A stretch of 64,000 nucleotides of DNA, taken from positions 1-64,000 of the forward strand of contig JAVSML010024700.1 in NCBI GenBank assembly GCA_038503035.1, given 5' to 3'. The first letter of the stretch is position 1. Each line of letters begins with the position of its first letter. This document shows positions 10,980 to 29,699 of this stretch, one piece after another. The notes beneath the pieces are model-generated. The model was not told the DNA's origin. It saw nothing but the letters and a program-made list of their open reading frames with translations, and made no database searches. The position numbers and the translations under genes are program-made. Source of the stretch: Crocodylus rhombifer. Taxonomy: Eukaryota; Chordata; Crocodylia; Crocodylidae.

Positions 10980-13805
10980 AGGATCTTCAACCCCTACCAG
11001 TGGAAGCTGCAGTCCCATGTCCTGTGACCGCAGAAGTGTCTGAGGACACCTTCACACTGCAAGAGGTGGAGATCCACCCCAACAGAACCATTGACACTGC
11101 CCCCAGCAGAGACAGCGTCAGGTACAACCTCTTGAAGAAGCATGACCCAGGCTGCCTTGTTCTCTTTTCTCTTCAACAGGTGCAGAGAGTTCCAGCGCAC
11201 ACCCACCACCTGGAAGAGGACCATGACGGTCCACATCCACAAGAAGGGAGACCCAACTGACCCGGGCAACTGGAGACCCATTGCCCTGTGCTCCATCATC
11301 GCAAAACTGTACGCTAGCTGCCTGGTGGCCCATATCACCGACTGGGCAGTGACTGGTGGGGCCATCAGCTGGAGCCAGAAGGGCTTCATGTCAACAGAGG
11401 GTGGCTAAAAACACAACTTCACCCTCCAGATGGCCCTGGACAACACCCAGAGGACCAGGAAGAAGTGCACAGCAGCATGGCTGGACATCTCCAATGCCTT
11501 TGGCTCCATACCCCACCGCCTCCGCACCCTCTACAAGCCTGGCCTACCAGACAGCATCATCAACCTGGTGTGGAAGCTCTACCATGGCTGCACCAGAACT
11601 GTCCATAACACCGATGGAGAGACTGACAAGATCCCCATCCAATTGGGGGTGAGATAGGGCTGCCCCCTCAGCTCCATCATTTTCAACTTGGCCATGGAAC
11701 CGCTCCTTCAGGCTGTGGCGGGCAGCCTTGGCAGGCTCGGTCTGTACAGCTAGAAGTTGAGCATCCTGGCTTATGCTGATGACTTTGTCCTCCTCTCCAA
11801 CAATGCCACCCAGCTGCAGCAGATGCTGGATGCGACATCCAAGGTGGCCAGATGGATGGGTCTGTGCTTCAACATTGTCTAGTGTGCCTTCCTGCACATT
11901 GATGGCAGGCAGAAGAGCCGTGTCCTGGATTCCACCCTCACAATCCAGGGCCAAGAGATGAGGCACCTGCGTGACAGGAAGGCCTACTGCCACCTTGGGA
12001 TGCCCACCAGCCACCAGGCCAAGCAGACACTGAAGAAGACCATCAACCAGATCATGCAGGATGCCCACAAGCTATACTTTTCCTTGATGGCCCCCTGGCA
12101 GAAGACAGATGCAGTGAACACTTTCCTCATACCCAGAGTCGTATTTGTCCCGAGAGCCTCAACGGTCCCCAGGATCCCCCTCAAGGTGAATGCCGAGATC
12201 TGGTGGCTGCTCCTGCTGCTGAGGGCCAGTGATGAGATCCTACATGTGTCCTGTATGGGAGACCTCTGCAATATAATGTTGGTCACCCACACCTCATGCT
12301 TTCTGACCTGCCCGTACCTGACAGTAAGTATTATCATGGCCAGCGCCCTTGAGACCACCCACAAGAGGATCACGAGACAAGCCACTGGACATGACTTAGC
12401 CACCTCTCTCAGTGGCTCGCTGGAGGGTGAGTTCAGCAGAGACAGTGGGGACTTTGCCTCACTGTGGAGCTGAGCCCGCAATGCCACACGCTGTCTCGGG
12501 AAGTGCATCAGTTGTGCCTGTACCTGGACTGAGGAGTGCCAGGAGCTGGGAGTCTTTCTGCAACCAGCCCTGCATGCCAACCATGTCACTGTGACACTCC
12601 ACATGTGGACCTTCCTGGAGTGGTTCCAGAAGGACGTCGTCCGTAACAAATACACTGGCAACCTGAGGGTGAAACCCAACCAGGGCAAGGTCTTCAATGT
12701 CACTTCAAAGCGGGACTCCAGCAATCACTTCATGCCCAGCGGGAGTTTCATGCACTTTACAGACTGTCAATTCCTCAACTGAGCCCACCTCACCTGCTTG
12801 CTTCTGAACAGGGCAGTTTGCTTCGGCCACTGGGACAAGAGGTGCCAGTGGTGTGGCTGCACAGCAAAGACCCTTCCCTATGTGCTGTGCAGATGCAGGC
12901 CGCATGCCAGAGCCTGGAAGGTCCGCCACAACTCTGTCCAGGTCTTCCCAGTGAAGGCTATCCTGGCCACAGAGAGGAAGATCTTTATGCATCCTGGGAT
13001 GCAAAAGCCAGATATGCCCTGACATTGTCATCACAAATGAGGAGGCCAAAAAATTGTGATTGTGGAAATTACCATCCCCTTCAAGAACCGACGCCAAGCC
13101 TTCACCTACACTGAGGCTTGCAAGCGGGAGAAGTACATCCCACATCCTGAGGGGCCATGGCTCTGACATGACAGTTGATGCGCTCATCGTGGGAATGCTC
13201 AGAGCCTGGGACCCCAGCAACATGAATGTCCTGCGTGCCTGCTGCATCTCCCACCGCTACGCCAAGCTGATGCACCACCTCATGGTGTCCAACACCATCC
13301 ATTGGTCCTATGACACCTACATTGAGCAGAGCATGTCACAGCCATGGCTAATGCACTGACCGCACCAGACTGGCCGCTTCCAGACCAGACCCAGAGGGGA
13401 CTCCCCGAATCCCCCTCTGTACCTGATGGACTCTGAGAGGAACCTTCAAAGACGGATCACTCCACTCCACCTGAAGAGGACCCTCATGATAAGACTCTAT
13501 GGACTGAGAAGCTTTTTCAACATACCCCTTACGTCATTGTGGGTTTGTGTGTATCTATCTTCTCTCTCTCTCAGCGTTGTGACCCCCGTCCTTCCCCTTC
13601 TTCCAGCCCCTCCTTTACCCCTGGGCTTAGTCGACTAACATTGTATTTTCTGTAACTTTGTGTTTTCTGTAACTTAGCTGCGTTCCCCTCCTCACCCCCA
13701 TCCCTCTTATGTTTCAGAGTGCCCAAGCAAGGGACTATTTCCCTTATGGCTTTGTCATCTTTTAGGGTTCCTGATCCTTAACATTTACAAATAAAATGTT
13801 ATCAC
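10980..13805 (+). mobile_element. NeSL/R2-type LINE with restriction-like endonuclease, decayed
   Basis: Conceptual translation shows a reverse transcriptase unlike CR1: NWRPIALCSIIAKLYASCL (about 11265-11320), SQKGFMSTEGG (about 11375), AWLDISNAFGSIPH (about 11480), a GCPLSSIIFNLAMEPLL block after 11657, and LAYADDFVLLSN (YADD at 11772-11783). Downstream is a Cys/His cluster (KRCQWCGC...LPYVLCRCRPHARAWKVRH, about 12840-12930), then a region like the restriction-like endonuclease of R2/NeSL elements (DIVITNE, then VEITIPFKNRRQAF, 13020-13105) and DALIVGMLRAWDP...LRACCISHRYAKLMHHLM (13170-13290). No APE-type endonuclease is seen. The copy is 5'-truncated. It has a TAG at 11655-11657 where the conserved Gln of the GxxQGxPLS motif is expected, plus other stops and frameshifts. 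The 3' end is probably near 13800. Clade level is fairly sure; the family name is not. Confidence 0.75.
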
Positions 13806-13894
13806 TTTTCAACAAATAAGTTTTCATACTAATTTATACTAATTGAGGAGTTATAGAAAGACACAGACAGTCATGGAAATGGCCTTGTAGAGGG

Positions 13895-14421
13895 CAAGTG
13901 GCTAGGGCTGTGTGAAACAAGCACCGTTCCGTTTCACCTTGAGTTTTGACAGAACAGTATTCCATTTTGAATTTAATTTAGAGTCAAAACAGTTGTTCCA
14001 TTCCATCAAAACAGGAAGGCTGTTTTGACATTTTGCTGGGGCAGTGAGGCAGCCCAGTTGGGCTACTTTCTCATCCCCTACATTAGATCATGCCGGGAGT
14101 GGGAGTCAGTTGGACGTGATCTAGTGTGGAGAATGAGAAAGCAGCCCAGATGTGCTGCTTCCTTCCCCCTGCCCCTGGCATAATTTAGCACCAGGGATGG
14201 GGATCTAGTGCCCCCTGCCAGTGGGGATGGGAAGTCAGCCCAGCTGGACTGACTTCCCATCCTCAGCCTATGGTCAAGATGTTTTGACTAGCTTCGTTTT
14301 GTTTTGAGGCTATTTTGACAGCCTTTGTTTTGTTCCAATTTTGCTGTTTTGACCTTGAAATTGGTCAAAACAATGTCAAAACGAAATGGCCGGTGAAATT
14401 TCACACAGCCCTACACATGGC
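13895..14421. mobile_element. Non-autonomous hAT element (MITE), 511 bp
   Basis: The element spans 13903-14413, from TAGGGCTGTGTGAAA to TTTCACACAGCCCTA, a perfect 15-bp inverted repeat. Flanks CAAGTGGC and CACATGGC form an 8-bp target duplication with two mismatches. The subterminal DNA is rich in 'gttttga/tcaaaac' motifs as in the 4-kb hAT at 5393. No transposase is present. It is presumably mobilised in trans by a related hAT. Confidence 0.85.
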
Positions 14422-15535
14422 ACCATCTTTGAAAACAAGAGCCAAGAGCACAGGTTTTCGGTATAAAGATAGCTTCAATATGACGACTGCATTGAAAACA
14501 TAATGATAATACACTTCATGCAACATGGAAATATCTTGTATATGATGTATAAATATTTTTTTTCCATTCTGCCAGAAACTAAGAGTTATTTTAAAATAAA
14601 TCATTTACAACAGCCAAATATCTTCTGAAGGAGTAACAAGGAATCTAATTACTACTTATTTCTACATCCTGTTGATCTTACTGCCCTTCATGCTTTTTGT
14701 TACCATCTTGGCTGTATTCAACTGACTTGCACATTGCAAACCTTTCCTCTGCCCATAGCAGTTTGACCTATGCTGTCCAGAATTCCATTACACATGCCTA
14801 TCGCTGACCACCTGCTATTATTAACTTAAGGTAGATATGGGAAATCAGTGGTTGAAAGATGATTAAGCAACTATAGTGCAGCATTAGCTAATGAATAATT
14901 GTGCCACTTCCCCTAAAATTGGAAGATGAGGATTGTCCTAAGGACCTTGGCTCAAGTCTCAGCTAATATAAAACAATGCAACTTTTCTGATGCCAAGCAA
15001 ACAACGCAGACAAAATTCCAGCTTTGATCATTAAACACCAACTGAATTCAGATTTTACACTCAGCCAGCCTTGGTTTAAATCTGTCATCCATTACAGCTA
15101 TTCAGGCATCTTAAGCATTACAAATATTTATTTTTCTCTATCCCCTCTAGTCATGAGGAGCTGGGCTTCGTAAAAAAATACTGACTGTGTTCATTTTTTG
15201 TGGTGGTACCATAGGAAGTCTGTGTCAAAGTAGTAGGTTTTGAATTTTCTCTACAGACTGATGGACAAACTCATTTGAGTTCCAGATCAGTGAACCAGTT
15301 TCAGGGAAAGCTCTATCTCCCTTGTCCTTCTAATTTAGGACTTTGCTCGCAGAGTTTCATATATCAAACCCCTTTTAAAGAAATTAAATGTAGAGAAAAA
15401 TCATGCTTCAAATGTAACAAGATCTGAGACAAGTTACAGGTTCTTAAGCTATTTTTTTAACTATTCTGTCAACATGCCTAACATTTTCCTTCCCATGTCA
15501 TTCTTCTACCAGCTTCTGCTGATTATGAGATTGGC
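14422..15535. other. Intergenic stretch, nothing recognised
   Basis: AT-rich sequence without supported exons, RNA genes or transposon ends on either strand. Confidence 0.4.
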
Positions 15536-16578
15536 TGAAGGGTCACATGCAGAGGGTGGTGGTGGATGGGTCATATTCAACCTGGGGAGAAGTGGGCAGT
15601 GGAATCCCCCAGGGCTTGGTCCTTGGGCCCATGCTGTTCAATTTCTTTATCAGCAATTTGGAGGATGGGGTGAAAAGCACCCTGTTTAAATTCACTGATG
15701 ATACCAAAATTTGGGGTGAGGTGAGCACACTAGTAGGGAGGGGAAGACTGCAGCAAGACCTGGATAGGTTACAGGGGTGGGCTAGCAAAAACAGGATGCG
15801 CTTCAACACTGACAAGTGCAGGGTGCTACACTTCGGCAGTAGTAACCAGCAGCACACTTATAGAATGGGAAACTCCCTTCTTGAGAGCCCAGAGGCAGAA
15901 AGGGATCTCGGAGTCATTACTGACTCCAAGATGAACATGGACCGACAATGTGAGGTCACAGTTGGCAGGGCTAACCGGACTTTGTCGTGCATCCACAGGT
16001 GCATCTCAAGCAGGGCCAAGGATGTGATCTTCCCCCTCTATGCGACACTGGTCAGGCCACAGCTGGAGTACTGCGTCCAGTTCTGTGCACCCCAATTTAG
16101 AAGGGATGTGGACAACATTGAGAGGGTCCAGAGGAGGGCCACCCACATGATCCGGGGACTACAGGGCAGACCCTACAATGAGAGACTGCGAGACCTGAAC
16201 CTGTTCAGCCTTCACAAGAGAAGGCTGAGGGGGGACCTGGTGACTGTCTATAAACTCACTGGGGGGACCAGAAGGGTTTGGGAGAGACCTTGTTTCCCCT
16301 AGCGCTCCCTGGCATAACAAGGAATAACAGCCACAAGGTGTTGGAGAGGAGGTTTAGATTAGACATCCGTAAGAGCTACTTCACAGTTAGGGCAGCTAGG
16401 ATCTGGAACCAACATCCAAGGGAAGTGGTGCTGGCTCCTACCCTGGGGGTCTTTAAGAGGAGGCTTGATGCCTACATAGCTGGGATCATTTGATCCCAGT
16501 TTTTTCTCCTGCCCTGGCAGGGGGTCAGACTTGAAGATCTGTAAGGTTCCTTCCGACCCTACTTCTATGATTCTGTGA
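15536..16578 (+). mobile_element. CR1 LINE, 5'-truncated (copy B)
   Basis: The copy begins inside the reverse transcriptase: the long frame at 15547-16302 reads RVVVDGSYSTWGEVGSG, QGLVLGPMLFNFFISNL and FTDDTKIWG (catalytic FADD changed to FTDD). It continues through [13 protein letters not shown] and KRRLRGDL. After a frameshift near 16280 the C-terminus follows (RKSYFTVRAARIWN, GVFKRRLDAYIAGII, stop near 16493). The CR1 3' UTR and a tail 'ttctatgattctgtg' close it. The mostly open frame suggests a fairly young insertion. Truncated and inactive. Confidence 0.95.
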
Positions 16579-16663
16579 GGAGGTGCATGTAACTGCAGAT
16601 GTTAAAAGCTCAAAAGATTATTCCTCTAGTAAAATGTGGTCCACATTGTGAGAGTTTAAGAGT

Positions 16664-18297
16664 TCCTGGGCACATCTACATTGTCACACGTACACCATAA
16701 TGGTGGCATCGATGCATCAGGCACCAAGATGGCGAGCCCCACCCTTCTTCCCCGCAACCATCACAAAAGGGTAAAACAAACGCTGCCATACCATTACTTT
16801 CATTATCAGAGCATCACCAACATAGGTGAGGTCAGCTAGTCTGTAATGCCAAATAAGGTCGGGACACAGAACCCTGAGAGGTGATAGGTGAAACCAGCCA
16901 GCTCATCATTGAGCGCGTCACCTGAGTGATGTAAGGGAGCACACGGTCACACCCAAGCGAGGTCGTTCATCACCCACTTCGATTATCACAAGGGATGCTA
17001 GCCTGATCACCTAGCTTCCACCTCTCATTCTCAATTAGCAACTGTTGAATGCCACTTCATTGCTGGCCTGACATGATTAGCAGTCTACTTCTCTGCATCT
17101 CGTTTCTCTCCTCAACGCTCACTGTGAGTAAATAAACCTCTACCTTCAACTACTCTCCGTCTCCATGACTATCACCTCACCTCCAGTCTCTTTGGGCAAT
17201 GTGAGCTGGACTCGCATTAACCGTCCCATAGAGAGCTAATCGGCCCTTCTAACCCCACTGTTCCAGTCCCTTGCGCTGTGATTGGACAGCAGTGTGACAT
17301 ACATGTGCTATTAATGCATTTTAGGCTTACTGCACAGTAAAATGCTGCTCAGTAAGCCTTCCCAGGGAGCGCATCTACATATGCACCCGTTGTTCCCACT
17401 CTGCTCTGCCCCACTGCAGTAGCCAGGGAAACCTCTAGACTCCTCCAGATGCTAGTCCGGGGGCTGGCAAGGGACACAAGGGCCAGGGTGGGTGCTGATG
17501 TGCATGGGACTGGGAAGACAGCACTGTTGCAGCCAGCAGAGCTCTCCTGTCCCCGTGCACATCAGGACATACTGCTGTCAGCAATGTCCCCTCCTGGGCT
17601 GGGTTTCCCTGCCTTGGAGGGGGTTCACTGGGAGCTGTCCTGGGTATGGGACAGCTGCTAGTGTGCCTCCTGCCAGGCAGGCCCCTCCACTCAGCAAGGG
17701 GCTGACCAGGAACTGTTCTGCAAGTGAGGCAGCTGTCAGTAAGCCTTGTGCAGTTCCTCCTGCCAAATGGGGCAGGGGCACAGGGCTCACCAGCACCTGC
17801 CCTGCTTGGGTACCCAGCCCCTGCCTGCCCCCAGAGCAGCTTTGCACGGCATGGAGCTGAGAACTCCAGAGAGTGAGCAGGGGGTAGAGTTCCTACCTCC
17901 ACACCATGCAAAACTATGCCATAGAGTGAGCGGGGCTGGGTTCCCAGCCCCCACTCACTCTCCAGAGCTATCAGCTTTAGGCTGGGAGCTGGGATTGGGG
18001 AGGAGGGGAGAGAGAAGAGAGTTTCCTAGTTCCAGCACTTATCAGCTCCTGGCAGGAGCTGTGCAGCACCAGGATTGGGGACAGAGAGCTCATCCCCTAT
18101 GGCCCTCTGCTGCCTAGTTTGACGAGGAACAAATTTGCTCTTGGTCAGAGTCTACAAGTGCAGTACTGCATAGTTAATCTAGCACCTATATTTACAGGTA
18201 CTAACTGTGTAGTGAACGCCCTGCACATGTAAACTGTGATGCTTTACTGCACAGATTAATCTACTGTGTAGCAAAATGTTTCATGTAGATGCAAAGC
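16664..18297. repeat. DNA-transposon-like repeat interrupted by an LTR
   Basis: The left edge reads GGGCACATCTACAT and the right edge ATGTAGATGCAAAGCC, a short imperfect inverted repeat. After the LTR, the interior resumes with 'acatgtgctattaatgcatt' and later 'gcacatgtaaactgtgatgc', again in opposite orientations. The stretch 17400-18120 is GC-rich with no recognisable gene. A fragment of similar style is at about 36105-36200. Superfamily unknown; the boundaries are approximate. Confidence 0.4.
16677..17304. mobile_element. Solo LTR of an endogenous retrovirus-like element, 618 bp
   Basis: The LTR spans 16682-17299. It begins TGTCACAC and ends GTGTGACA, a perfect 8-base inverted repeat with TG...CA ends, and is flanked by the identical 5-bp duplication TACAT (16677-16681 and 17300-17304). 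An AATAAA at about 17131-17136 fits a retroviral polyadenylation signal if the LTR is read on the + strand. No gag, pol or env sequence lies beside it, so it is a solo LTR, normally left by recombination between the two LTRs of a provirus. Confidence 0.65.
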
Positions 18298-19560
18298 CAA
18301 GCCAAGATGGCTCCTGTTCTAGTAAACAAAGCAGGAATATAAATGTATTTTGGAAGCAGATAATAATGCCATGTAGAAAAGCACTCTTTTGGAATAACAT
18401 ATGGAGGTAATGTTTGGGAAAAGAGATGTAGAAAGGCTGTCCCACATACTCTGTTTTAGCTCTGGGACTTACCTTCCAACGTCACAAATATTCTAATCAG
18501 TAAAAGAAGCACCTGACGTTCAGCTTTGTTTCAGGAAAAGGGTAGGGCACTGGGTAGGTATAATGGGGCCTAGCAGATAGCTTTGAACATACTTGAATTA
18601 CTAGTGGATAGTTTAGGAGAGGATGCGCACCTTGAAAGGTCAGCATCACAGGCACAGCACGATATATAAAACTTTTAGAGAGCAGCCTCAACATTTATGT
18701 CCCATCCAGCAAAACATGTATATACTGACTCAGCTTTAAACATGAGGCGTTCCATTGACTTCAGTGAGGAGAAGGACAAGAGATTTCTTGTACAAATTCA
18801 CCAACTCTAAACTTAAGTTTAACAGATCTTCCCTTCTTCAAGTAAGTAGCATTAGATCCTCTGTGGGTGTTAAAATAGTTCAGTGAGAATCAGTGCATCT
18901 AAACCAATTTACATAAGTAGAGGAGCTTGCCCACATATGGTTTTTCATGGTCAGTAGAAGTTCCTTCTGTCTGCAAGTCGCTCTTTATTTAATACGTATC
19001 AGCCTTAATCCATTTGCTACTAGGTTCTCTCTCCTCAAAGTCCCTCAGGCTCAAATGAAAAATATTGTCTGTGAAAGCAGCAGTGATTTTACTTTTTCAG
19101 AAAGTAACTGGATATAATTTACTACTCTGTTTATGACTGGTGACGACTTCCAGGAAAAATGCAAAGCTAGCTGTTTTGAGATCTTATACCGATTGTAACT
19201 TATCAAGTCATAGGCCTTTTTAGCACTAGAGACATCATTCTGGCTTAGTAATCCCTTCAGAGAATTCCTTCCAACAAATATAGAAGAGTGCCATCATGAT
19301 GAGAGAGAGCTTTTCCTCTAAACTGTTTACCATCCCAAAATAGATGGCAATGAAAAGAATGGCTTCCCAAAACTTAAGGGGTCATCCACTTATCAGAAAG
19401 ACATTACCACAAGTACTCTACATGGGTCACTTACCCTTTCCGGTGTCTCATAGTCATTTGAAAGTCGGTAAAAAAAAGATATAATGCAATATCAACAGAC
19501 AGCTGTCCTAGTGGGCATTGGGAAGTTAGAATGACTAGCATTTCTGAGCTATGGTGTCAC
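18298..19560. other. Upstream flank of ANKRD1, nothing recognised
   Basis: AT-rich sequence without recognisable exons or transposon ends. Distal enhancers of ANKRD1 could lie here, but nothing in the sequence alone supports a call. Confidence 0.35.
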
Positions 19561-19567
19561 TGACAAA

Positions 19568-19573
19568 GGAATG
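19568..19573 (+). promoter_or_regulatory. TEAD-type site (distal)
   Basis: GGAATG, the core recognised by TEAD factors (the M-CAT element read on the other strand), about 230 bp upstream of the TATA box. ANKRD1 is an established YAP/TEAD target. A six-base match alone is weak evidence; the location makes it worth listing. Confidence 0.4.
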
Positions 19574-19696
19574 ATGATCTCACATTTCATACCAATTCAC
19601 ATATTCAGTGTGGTTAGACAGTGAGACTCAACCTAGCTCCCAACTGACGCCCCCCCTTCTCTCTCTTGACACTAGATCTGGCTAGTTAACACGTCT

Positions 19697-19702
19697 GGAA
19701 TG
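19697..19702 (+). promoter_or_regulatory. TEAD-type site (proximal)
   Basis: A second GGAATG core (context TGGAATGA), about 95 bp upstream of the TATA box. Two such sites in 135 bp just before a known TEAD target gene fit the arrangement described for mammalian ANKRD1 promoters. Confidence 0.5.
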
Positions 19703-19795
19703 AAAATGAACTTACCTCTGAGCTGGCAAATCCAAGGGGCATATCTGGTTTCCCAGGTTGGAAGATTATCTCACCCAAGCTAAGTTCCCCAAAGA

Positions 19796-19802
19796 TATAT
19801 AA
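19796..19802 (+). promoter_or_regulatory. ANKRD1: ANKRD1 TATA box
   Basis: TATATAA lies 90 bp before the ANKRD1 start codon. A start site 25-32 bp downstream would fall at about 19825-19832 and give a 5' UTR of roughly 60-65 bases in the first exon. TATA-containing promoters are typical of strongly inducible tissue-specific genes such as this one. Confidence 0.65.
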
Positions 19803-19891
19803 GCTAAGCTAGGCTGGTGGTCTCAGCAGAGCTGACTTGAGCACTGGGTGTCTTATCCATAAAGGAGTACAACTAACAACAACCAGCAAAT

Positions 19892-28029
<8,138 letters not shown>

Positions 28030-28245
28030 AGAGGAAAAAAACCTGTCTCCTCTTTAGCAGTTGTAAAATGGGATTTTAAAAAGCCTGATGAAAAATAGCC
28101 CTGAACATACTGTTTTTACTGACTACAAATTGCTGGTCCTACTCTATTATTTATACATGCCTTTATTGGAATACCGTAGGAAAATGCAGAAAAAGAATCA
28201 AAAAGACTGTTTAAGTATTCCAATTCCACTGGAAGTAAAATTGCT

Positions 28246-28264
28246 TTATTTATTTTTATTTATT
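28246..28264 (+). promoter_or_regulatory. ANKRD1: AU-rich elements in ANKRD1 3' UTR
   Basis: Two copies of the nonamer TTATTTATT (28246-28254 and 28256-28264) followed by a T-rich run. Such nonamers are typical mRNA-destabilising elements bound by ZFP36/ELAVL proteins and fit a rapidly induced transcript. Confidence 0.5.
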
Positions 28265-28879
28265 TTTTAAATTTTTTCTTGCTGTCCTTCAGGGGCTATC
28301 TACTGTTCATCTTGATCACAAGTAATGTTACTACTACTTTTAAATAGAGTTTCAATTACTAATGTGGTCACCTCAGTCAGCACTATTAACCCTCTTGGGC
28401 CTCTCCGTCTTCTTTTAAATCTTTACAGCATTTCCAAGTATACTAGTGGCTTCACATCTTATCAAGTCTTTCAGTAGATCTAAAGCGCTAATATTTGTAA
28501 CTGTTATTCCATCTTTGCCAAATTGTCTGTATTAGAATAAGCTGTTAAACAAGTGCAATATGTGGAAGACTGTGGAAGGCAATAGGTTTAGAAATACCAG
28601 GTGGAATTAAAGGAGTAGTTCATAATTGGGTTTACACACCGAACAATCTACTGACAAAGAAGCTCAAGCACTGATGTCAGATGTTAATTGGTTGGACCAC
28701 TGGGTTCAAATGTCACGTGATGAAAGTAAGAGAGTAAGAGTGGAAGAAACATGCACCTCAGAAGTTCTAGGCATAGCAACGCACAGCCTGACAATTCAAG
28801 AATGAAATACAGATGATGTATATTTGTAAAATTTGTACTGCTTTTTATGTACATTTTGTATTGATCCTATTTAAGATTT

Positions 28880-28885
28880 AATAAA
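28880..28885 (+). promoter_or_regulatory. ANKRD1: ANKRD1 polyadenylation signal
   Basis: Canonical AATAAA 850 bases after the stop codon, followed within 25 bases by a T/GT-rich stretch (gtggctctttttatctgtttg). Confidence 0.65.
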
Positions 28886-28972
28886 CTGCGTGGCTCTTTT
28901 TATCTGTTTGAGTAGATCCTGCTTATGCAGTAGTGCAGAAGCAGCCCTGTCTCTGTTGACTGCCTTAGATCA

Positions 28973-29451
28973 GGGCTGTCCAACTGGTGGCCTGCAAGGG
29001 GCTAAATTGCACCCCTCAGATTTCCAGCTGGGTATCACTCCCTCATCCATCCGCCTGCAGAAGCAGCCAGGGTCTCTGGGCCCTCTTTCCCTGCAGCTTC
29101 CACTTCCCCACCACAAGGGCAGATTGGTGCAGCCCAAGAGCCTGTAGTGCTTAAGCTGGGGGAGCCAGCATCCCAAAGCACAAAAAGCACCATGCAGCAG
29201 GGGAGCCGGGAATATTAGGATGAGGGGGCGACCTGGTGCAGTGTAGGGAAGAGCTTCCATGCCTAGTGCAGCCAGGGGTGGGGAAGGGCACCCAATGGAC
29301 TGGGACCACCCAGGCATGTAGTGCAGCTGGGGGTGGGGGCATGCGACATACAGGCCTGAGGGCCTATGGCTCTCACTGGTGCAGCCCCTGCTGATGTGGG
29401 CTGTGTGGTATGTGGCCCCAGGCCACTTAGAAGTTGGCCAGCTCTGTGTCA
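28973..29451. mobile_element. hAT-like non-autonomous element
   Basis: The left end CAGGGCTGTCCAACTGG and right end GTTGGCCAGCTCTG form a diverged inverted repeat of a type common in hAT/Charlie-like MITEs. Both flanking sides have internal 'gtggcc' motifs in opposite orientation. Target duplications are too eroded to state. The interior is GC-rich and non-coding. Confidence 0.55.
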
Positions 29452-29628
29452 AGATACCTTTCCTCATTTGCCTAGAAATGCCAGCAATAAATCACCCCCT
29501 TTGTCACTGCTAAATGCCTTCTCAATTTTGGCAAATAGAACAGAGCCATGCTCTGTCCTGTACCCTGCCCCCTACAGATGCACCAGCGTTGGGAGCTCAA
29601 GACGCTCTTTTCCAGAGCAGCATTCCTC

Positions 29629-29699
29629 GTGTCGTGGTTCAGTGGTAGAATCCTCTTCTGCCATGCAGGAAACCTGGGTTTGATTTCTGGATGCACACA
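29629..29699 (+). pseudogene. tRNA-Gly(GCC)-like relic
   Basis: The D-arm/A-box segment GTGGTTCAGTGGTAGAAT matches vertebrate tRNA-Gly. It is followed by CTGCCAT at the anticodon-loop position (anticodon GCC at 660-662 of 29xxx) and by GGGTTTGATTTC, a decayed B box. The anticodon and acceptor stems pair poorly (several mismatches), so this is a tRNA pseudogene or the head of a tRNA-derived SINE, not a working tRNA gene. Confidence 0.55.

Larger units (their letters stand above)
28030..28905 (+). other. ANKRD1: ANKRD1 3' UTR (approximate end)
   Basis: From the stop codon to just past an AATAAA at 28880-28885. The UTR carries a U-rich, AUUUA-containing patch at 28245-28270. The exact cleavage site is inferred. 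Confidence 0.65.

Noticed and set aside
29629..29699. Functional tRNA-Gly gene
   Set aside because: The anticodon and acceptor stems contain several mismatches and the B box is decayed.
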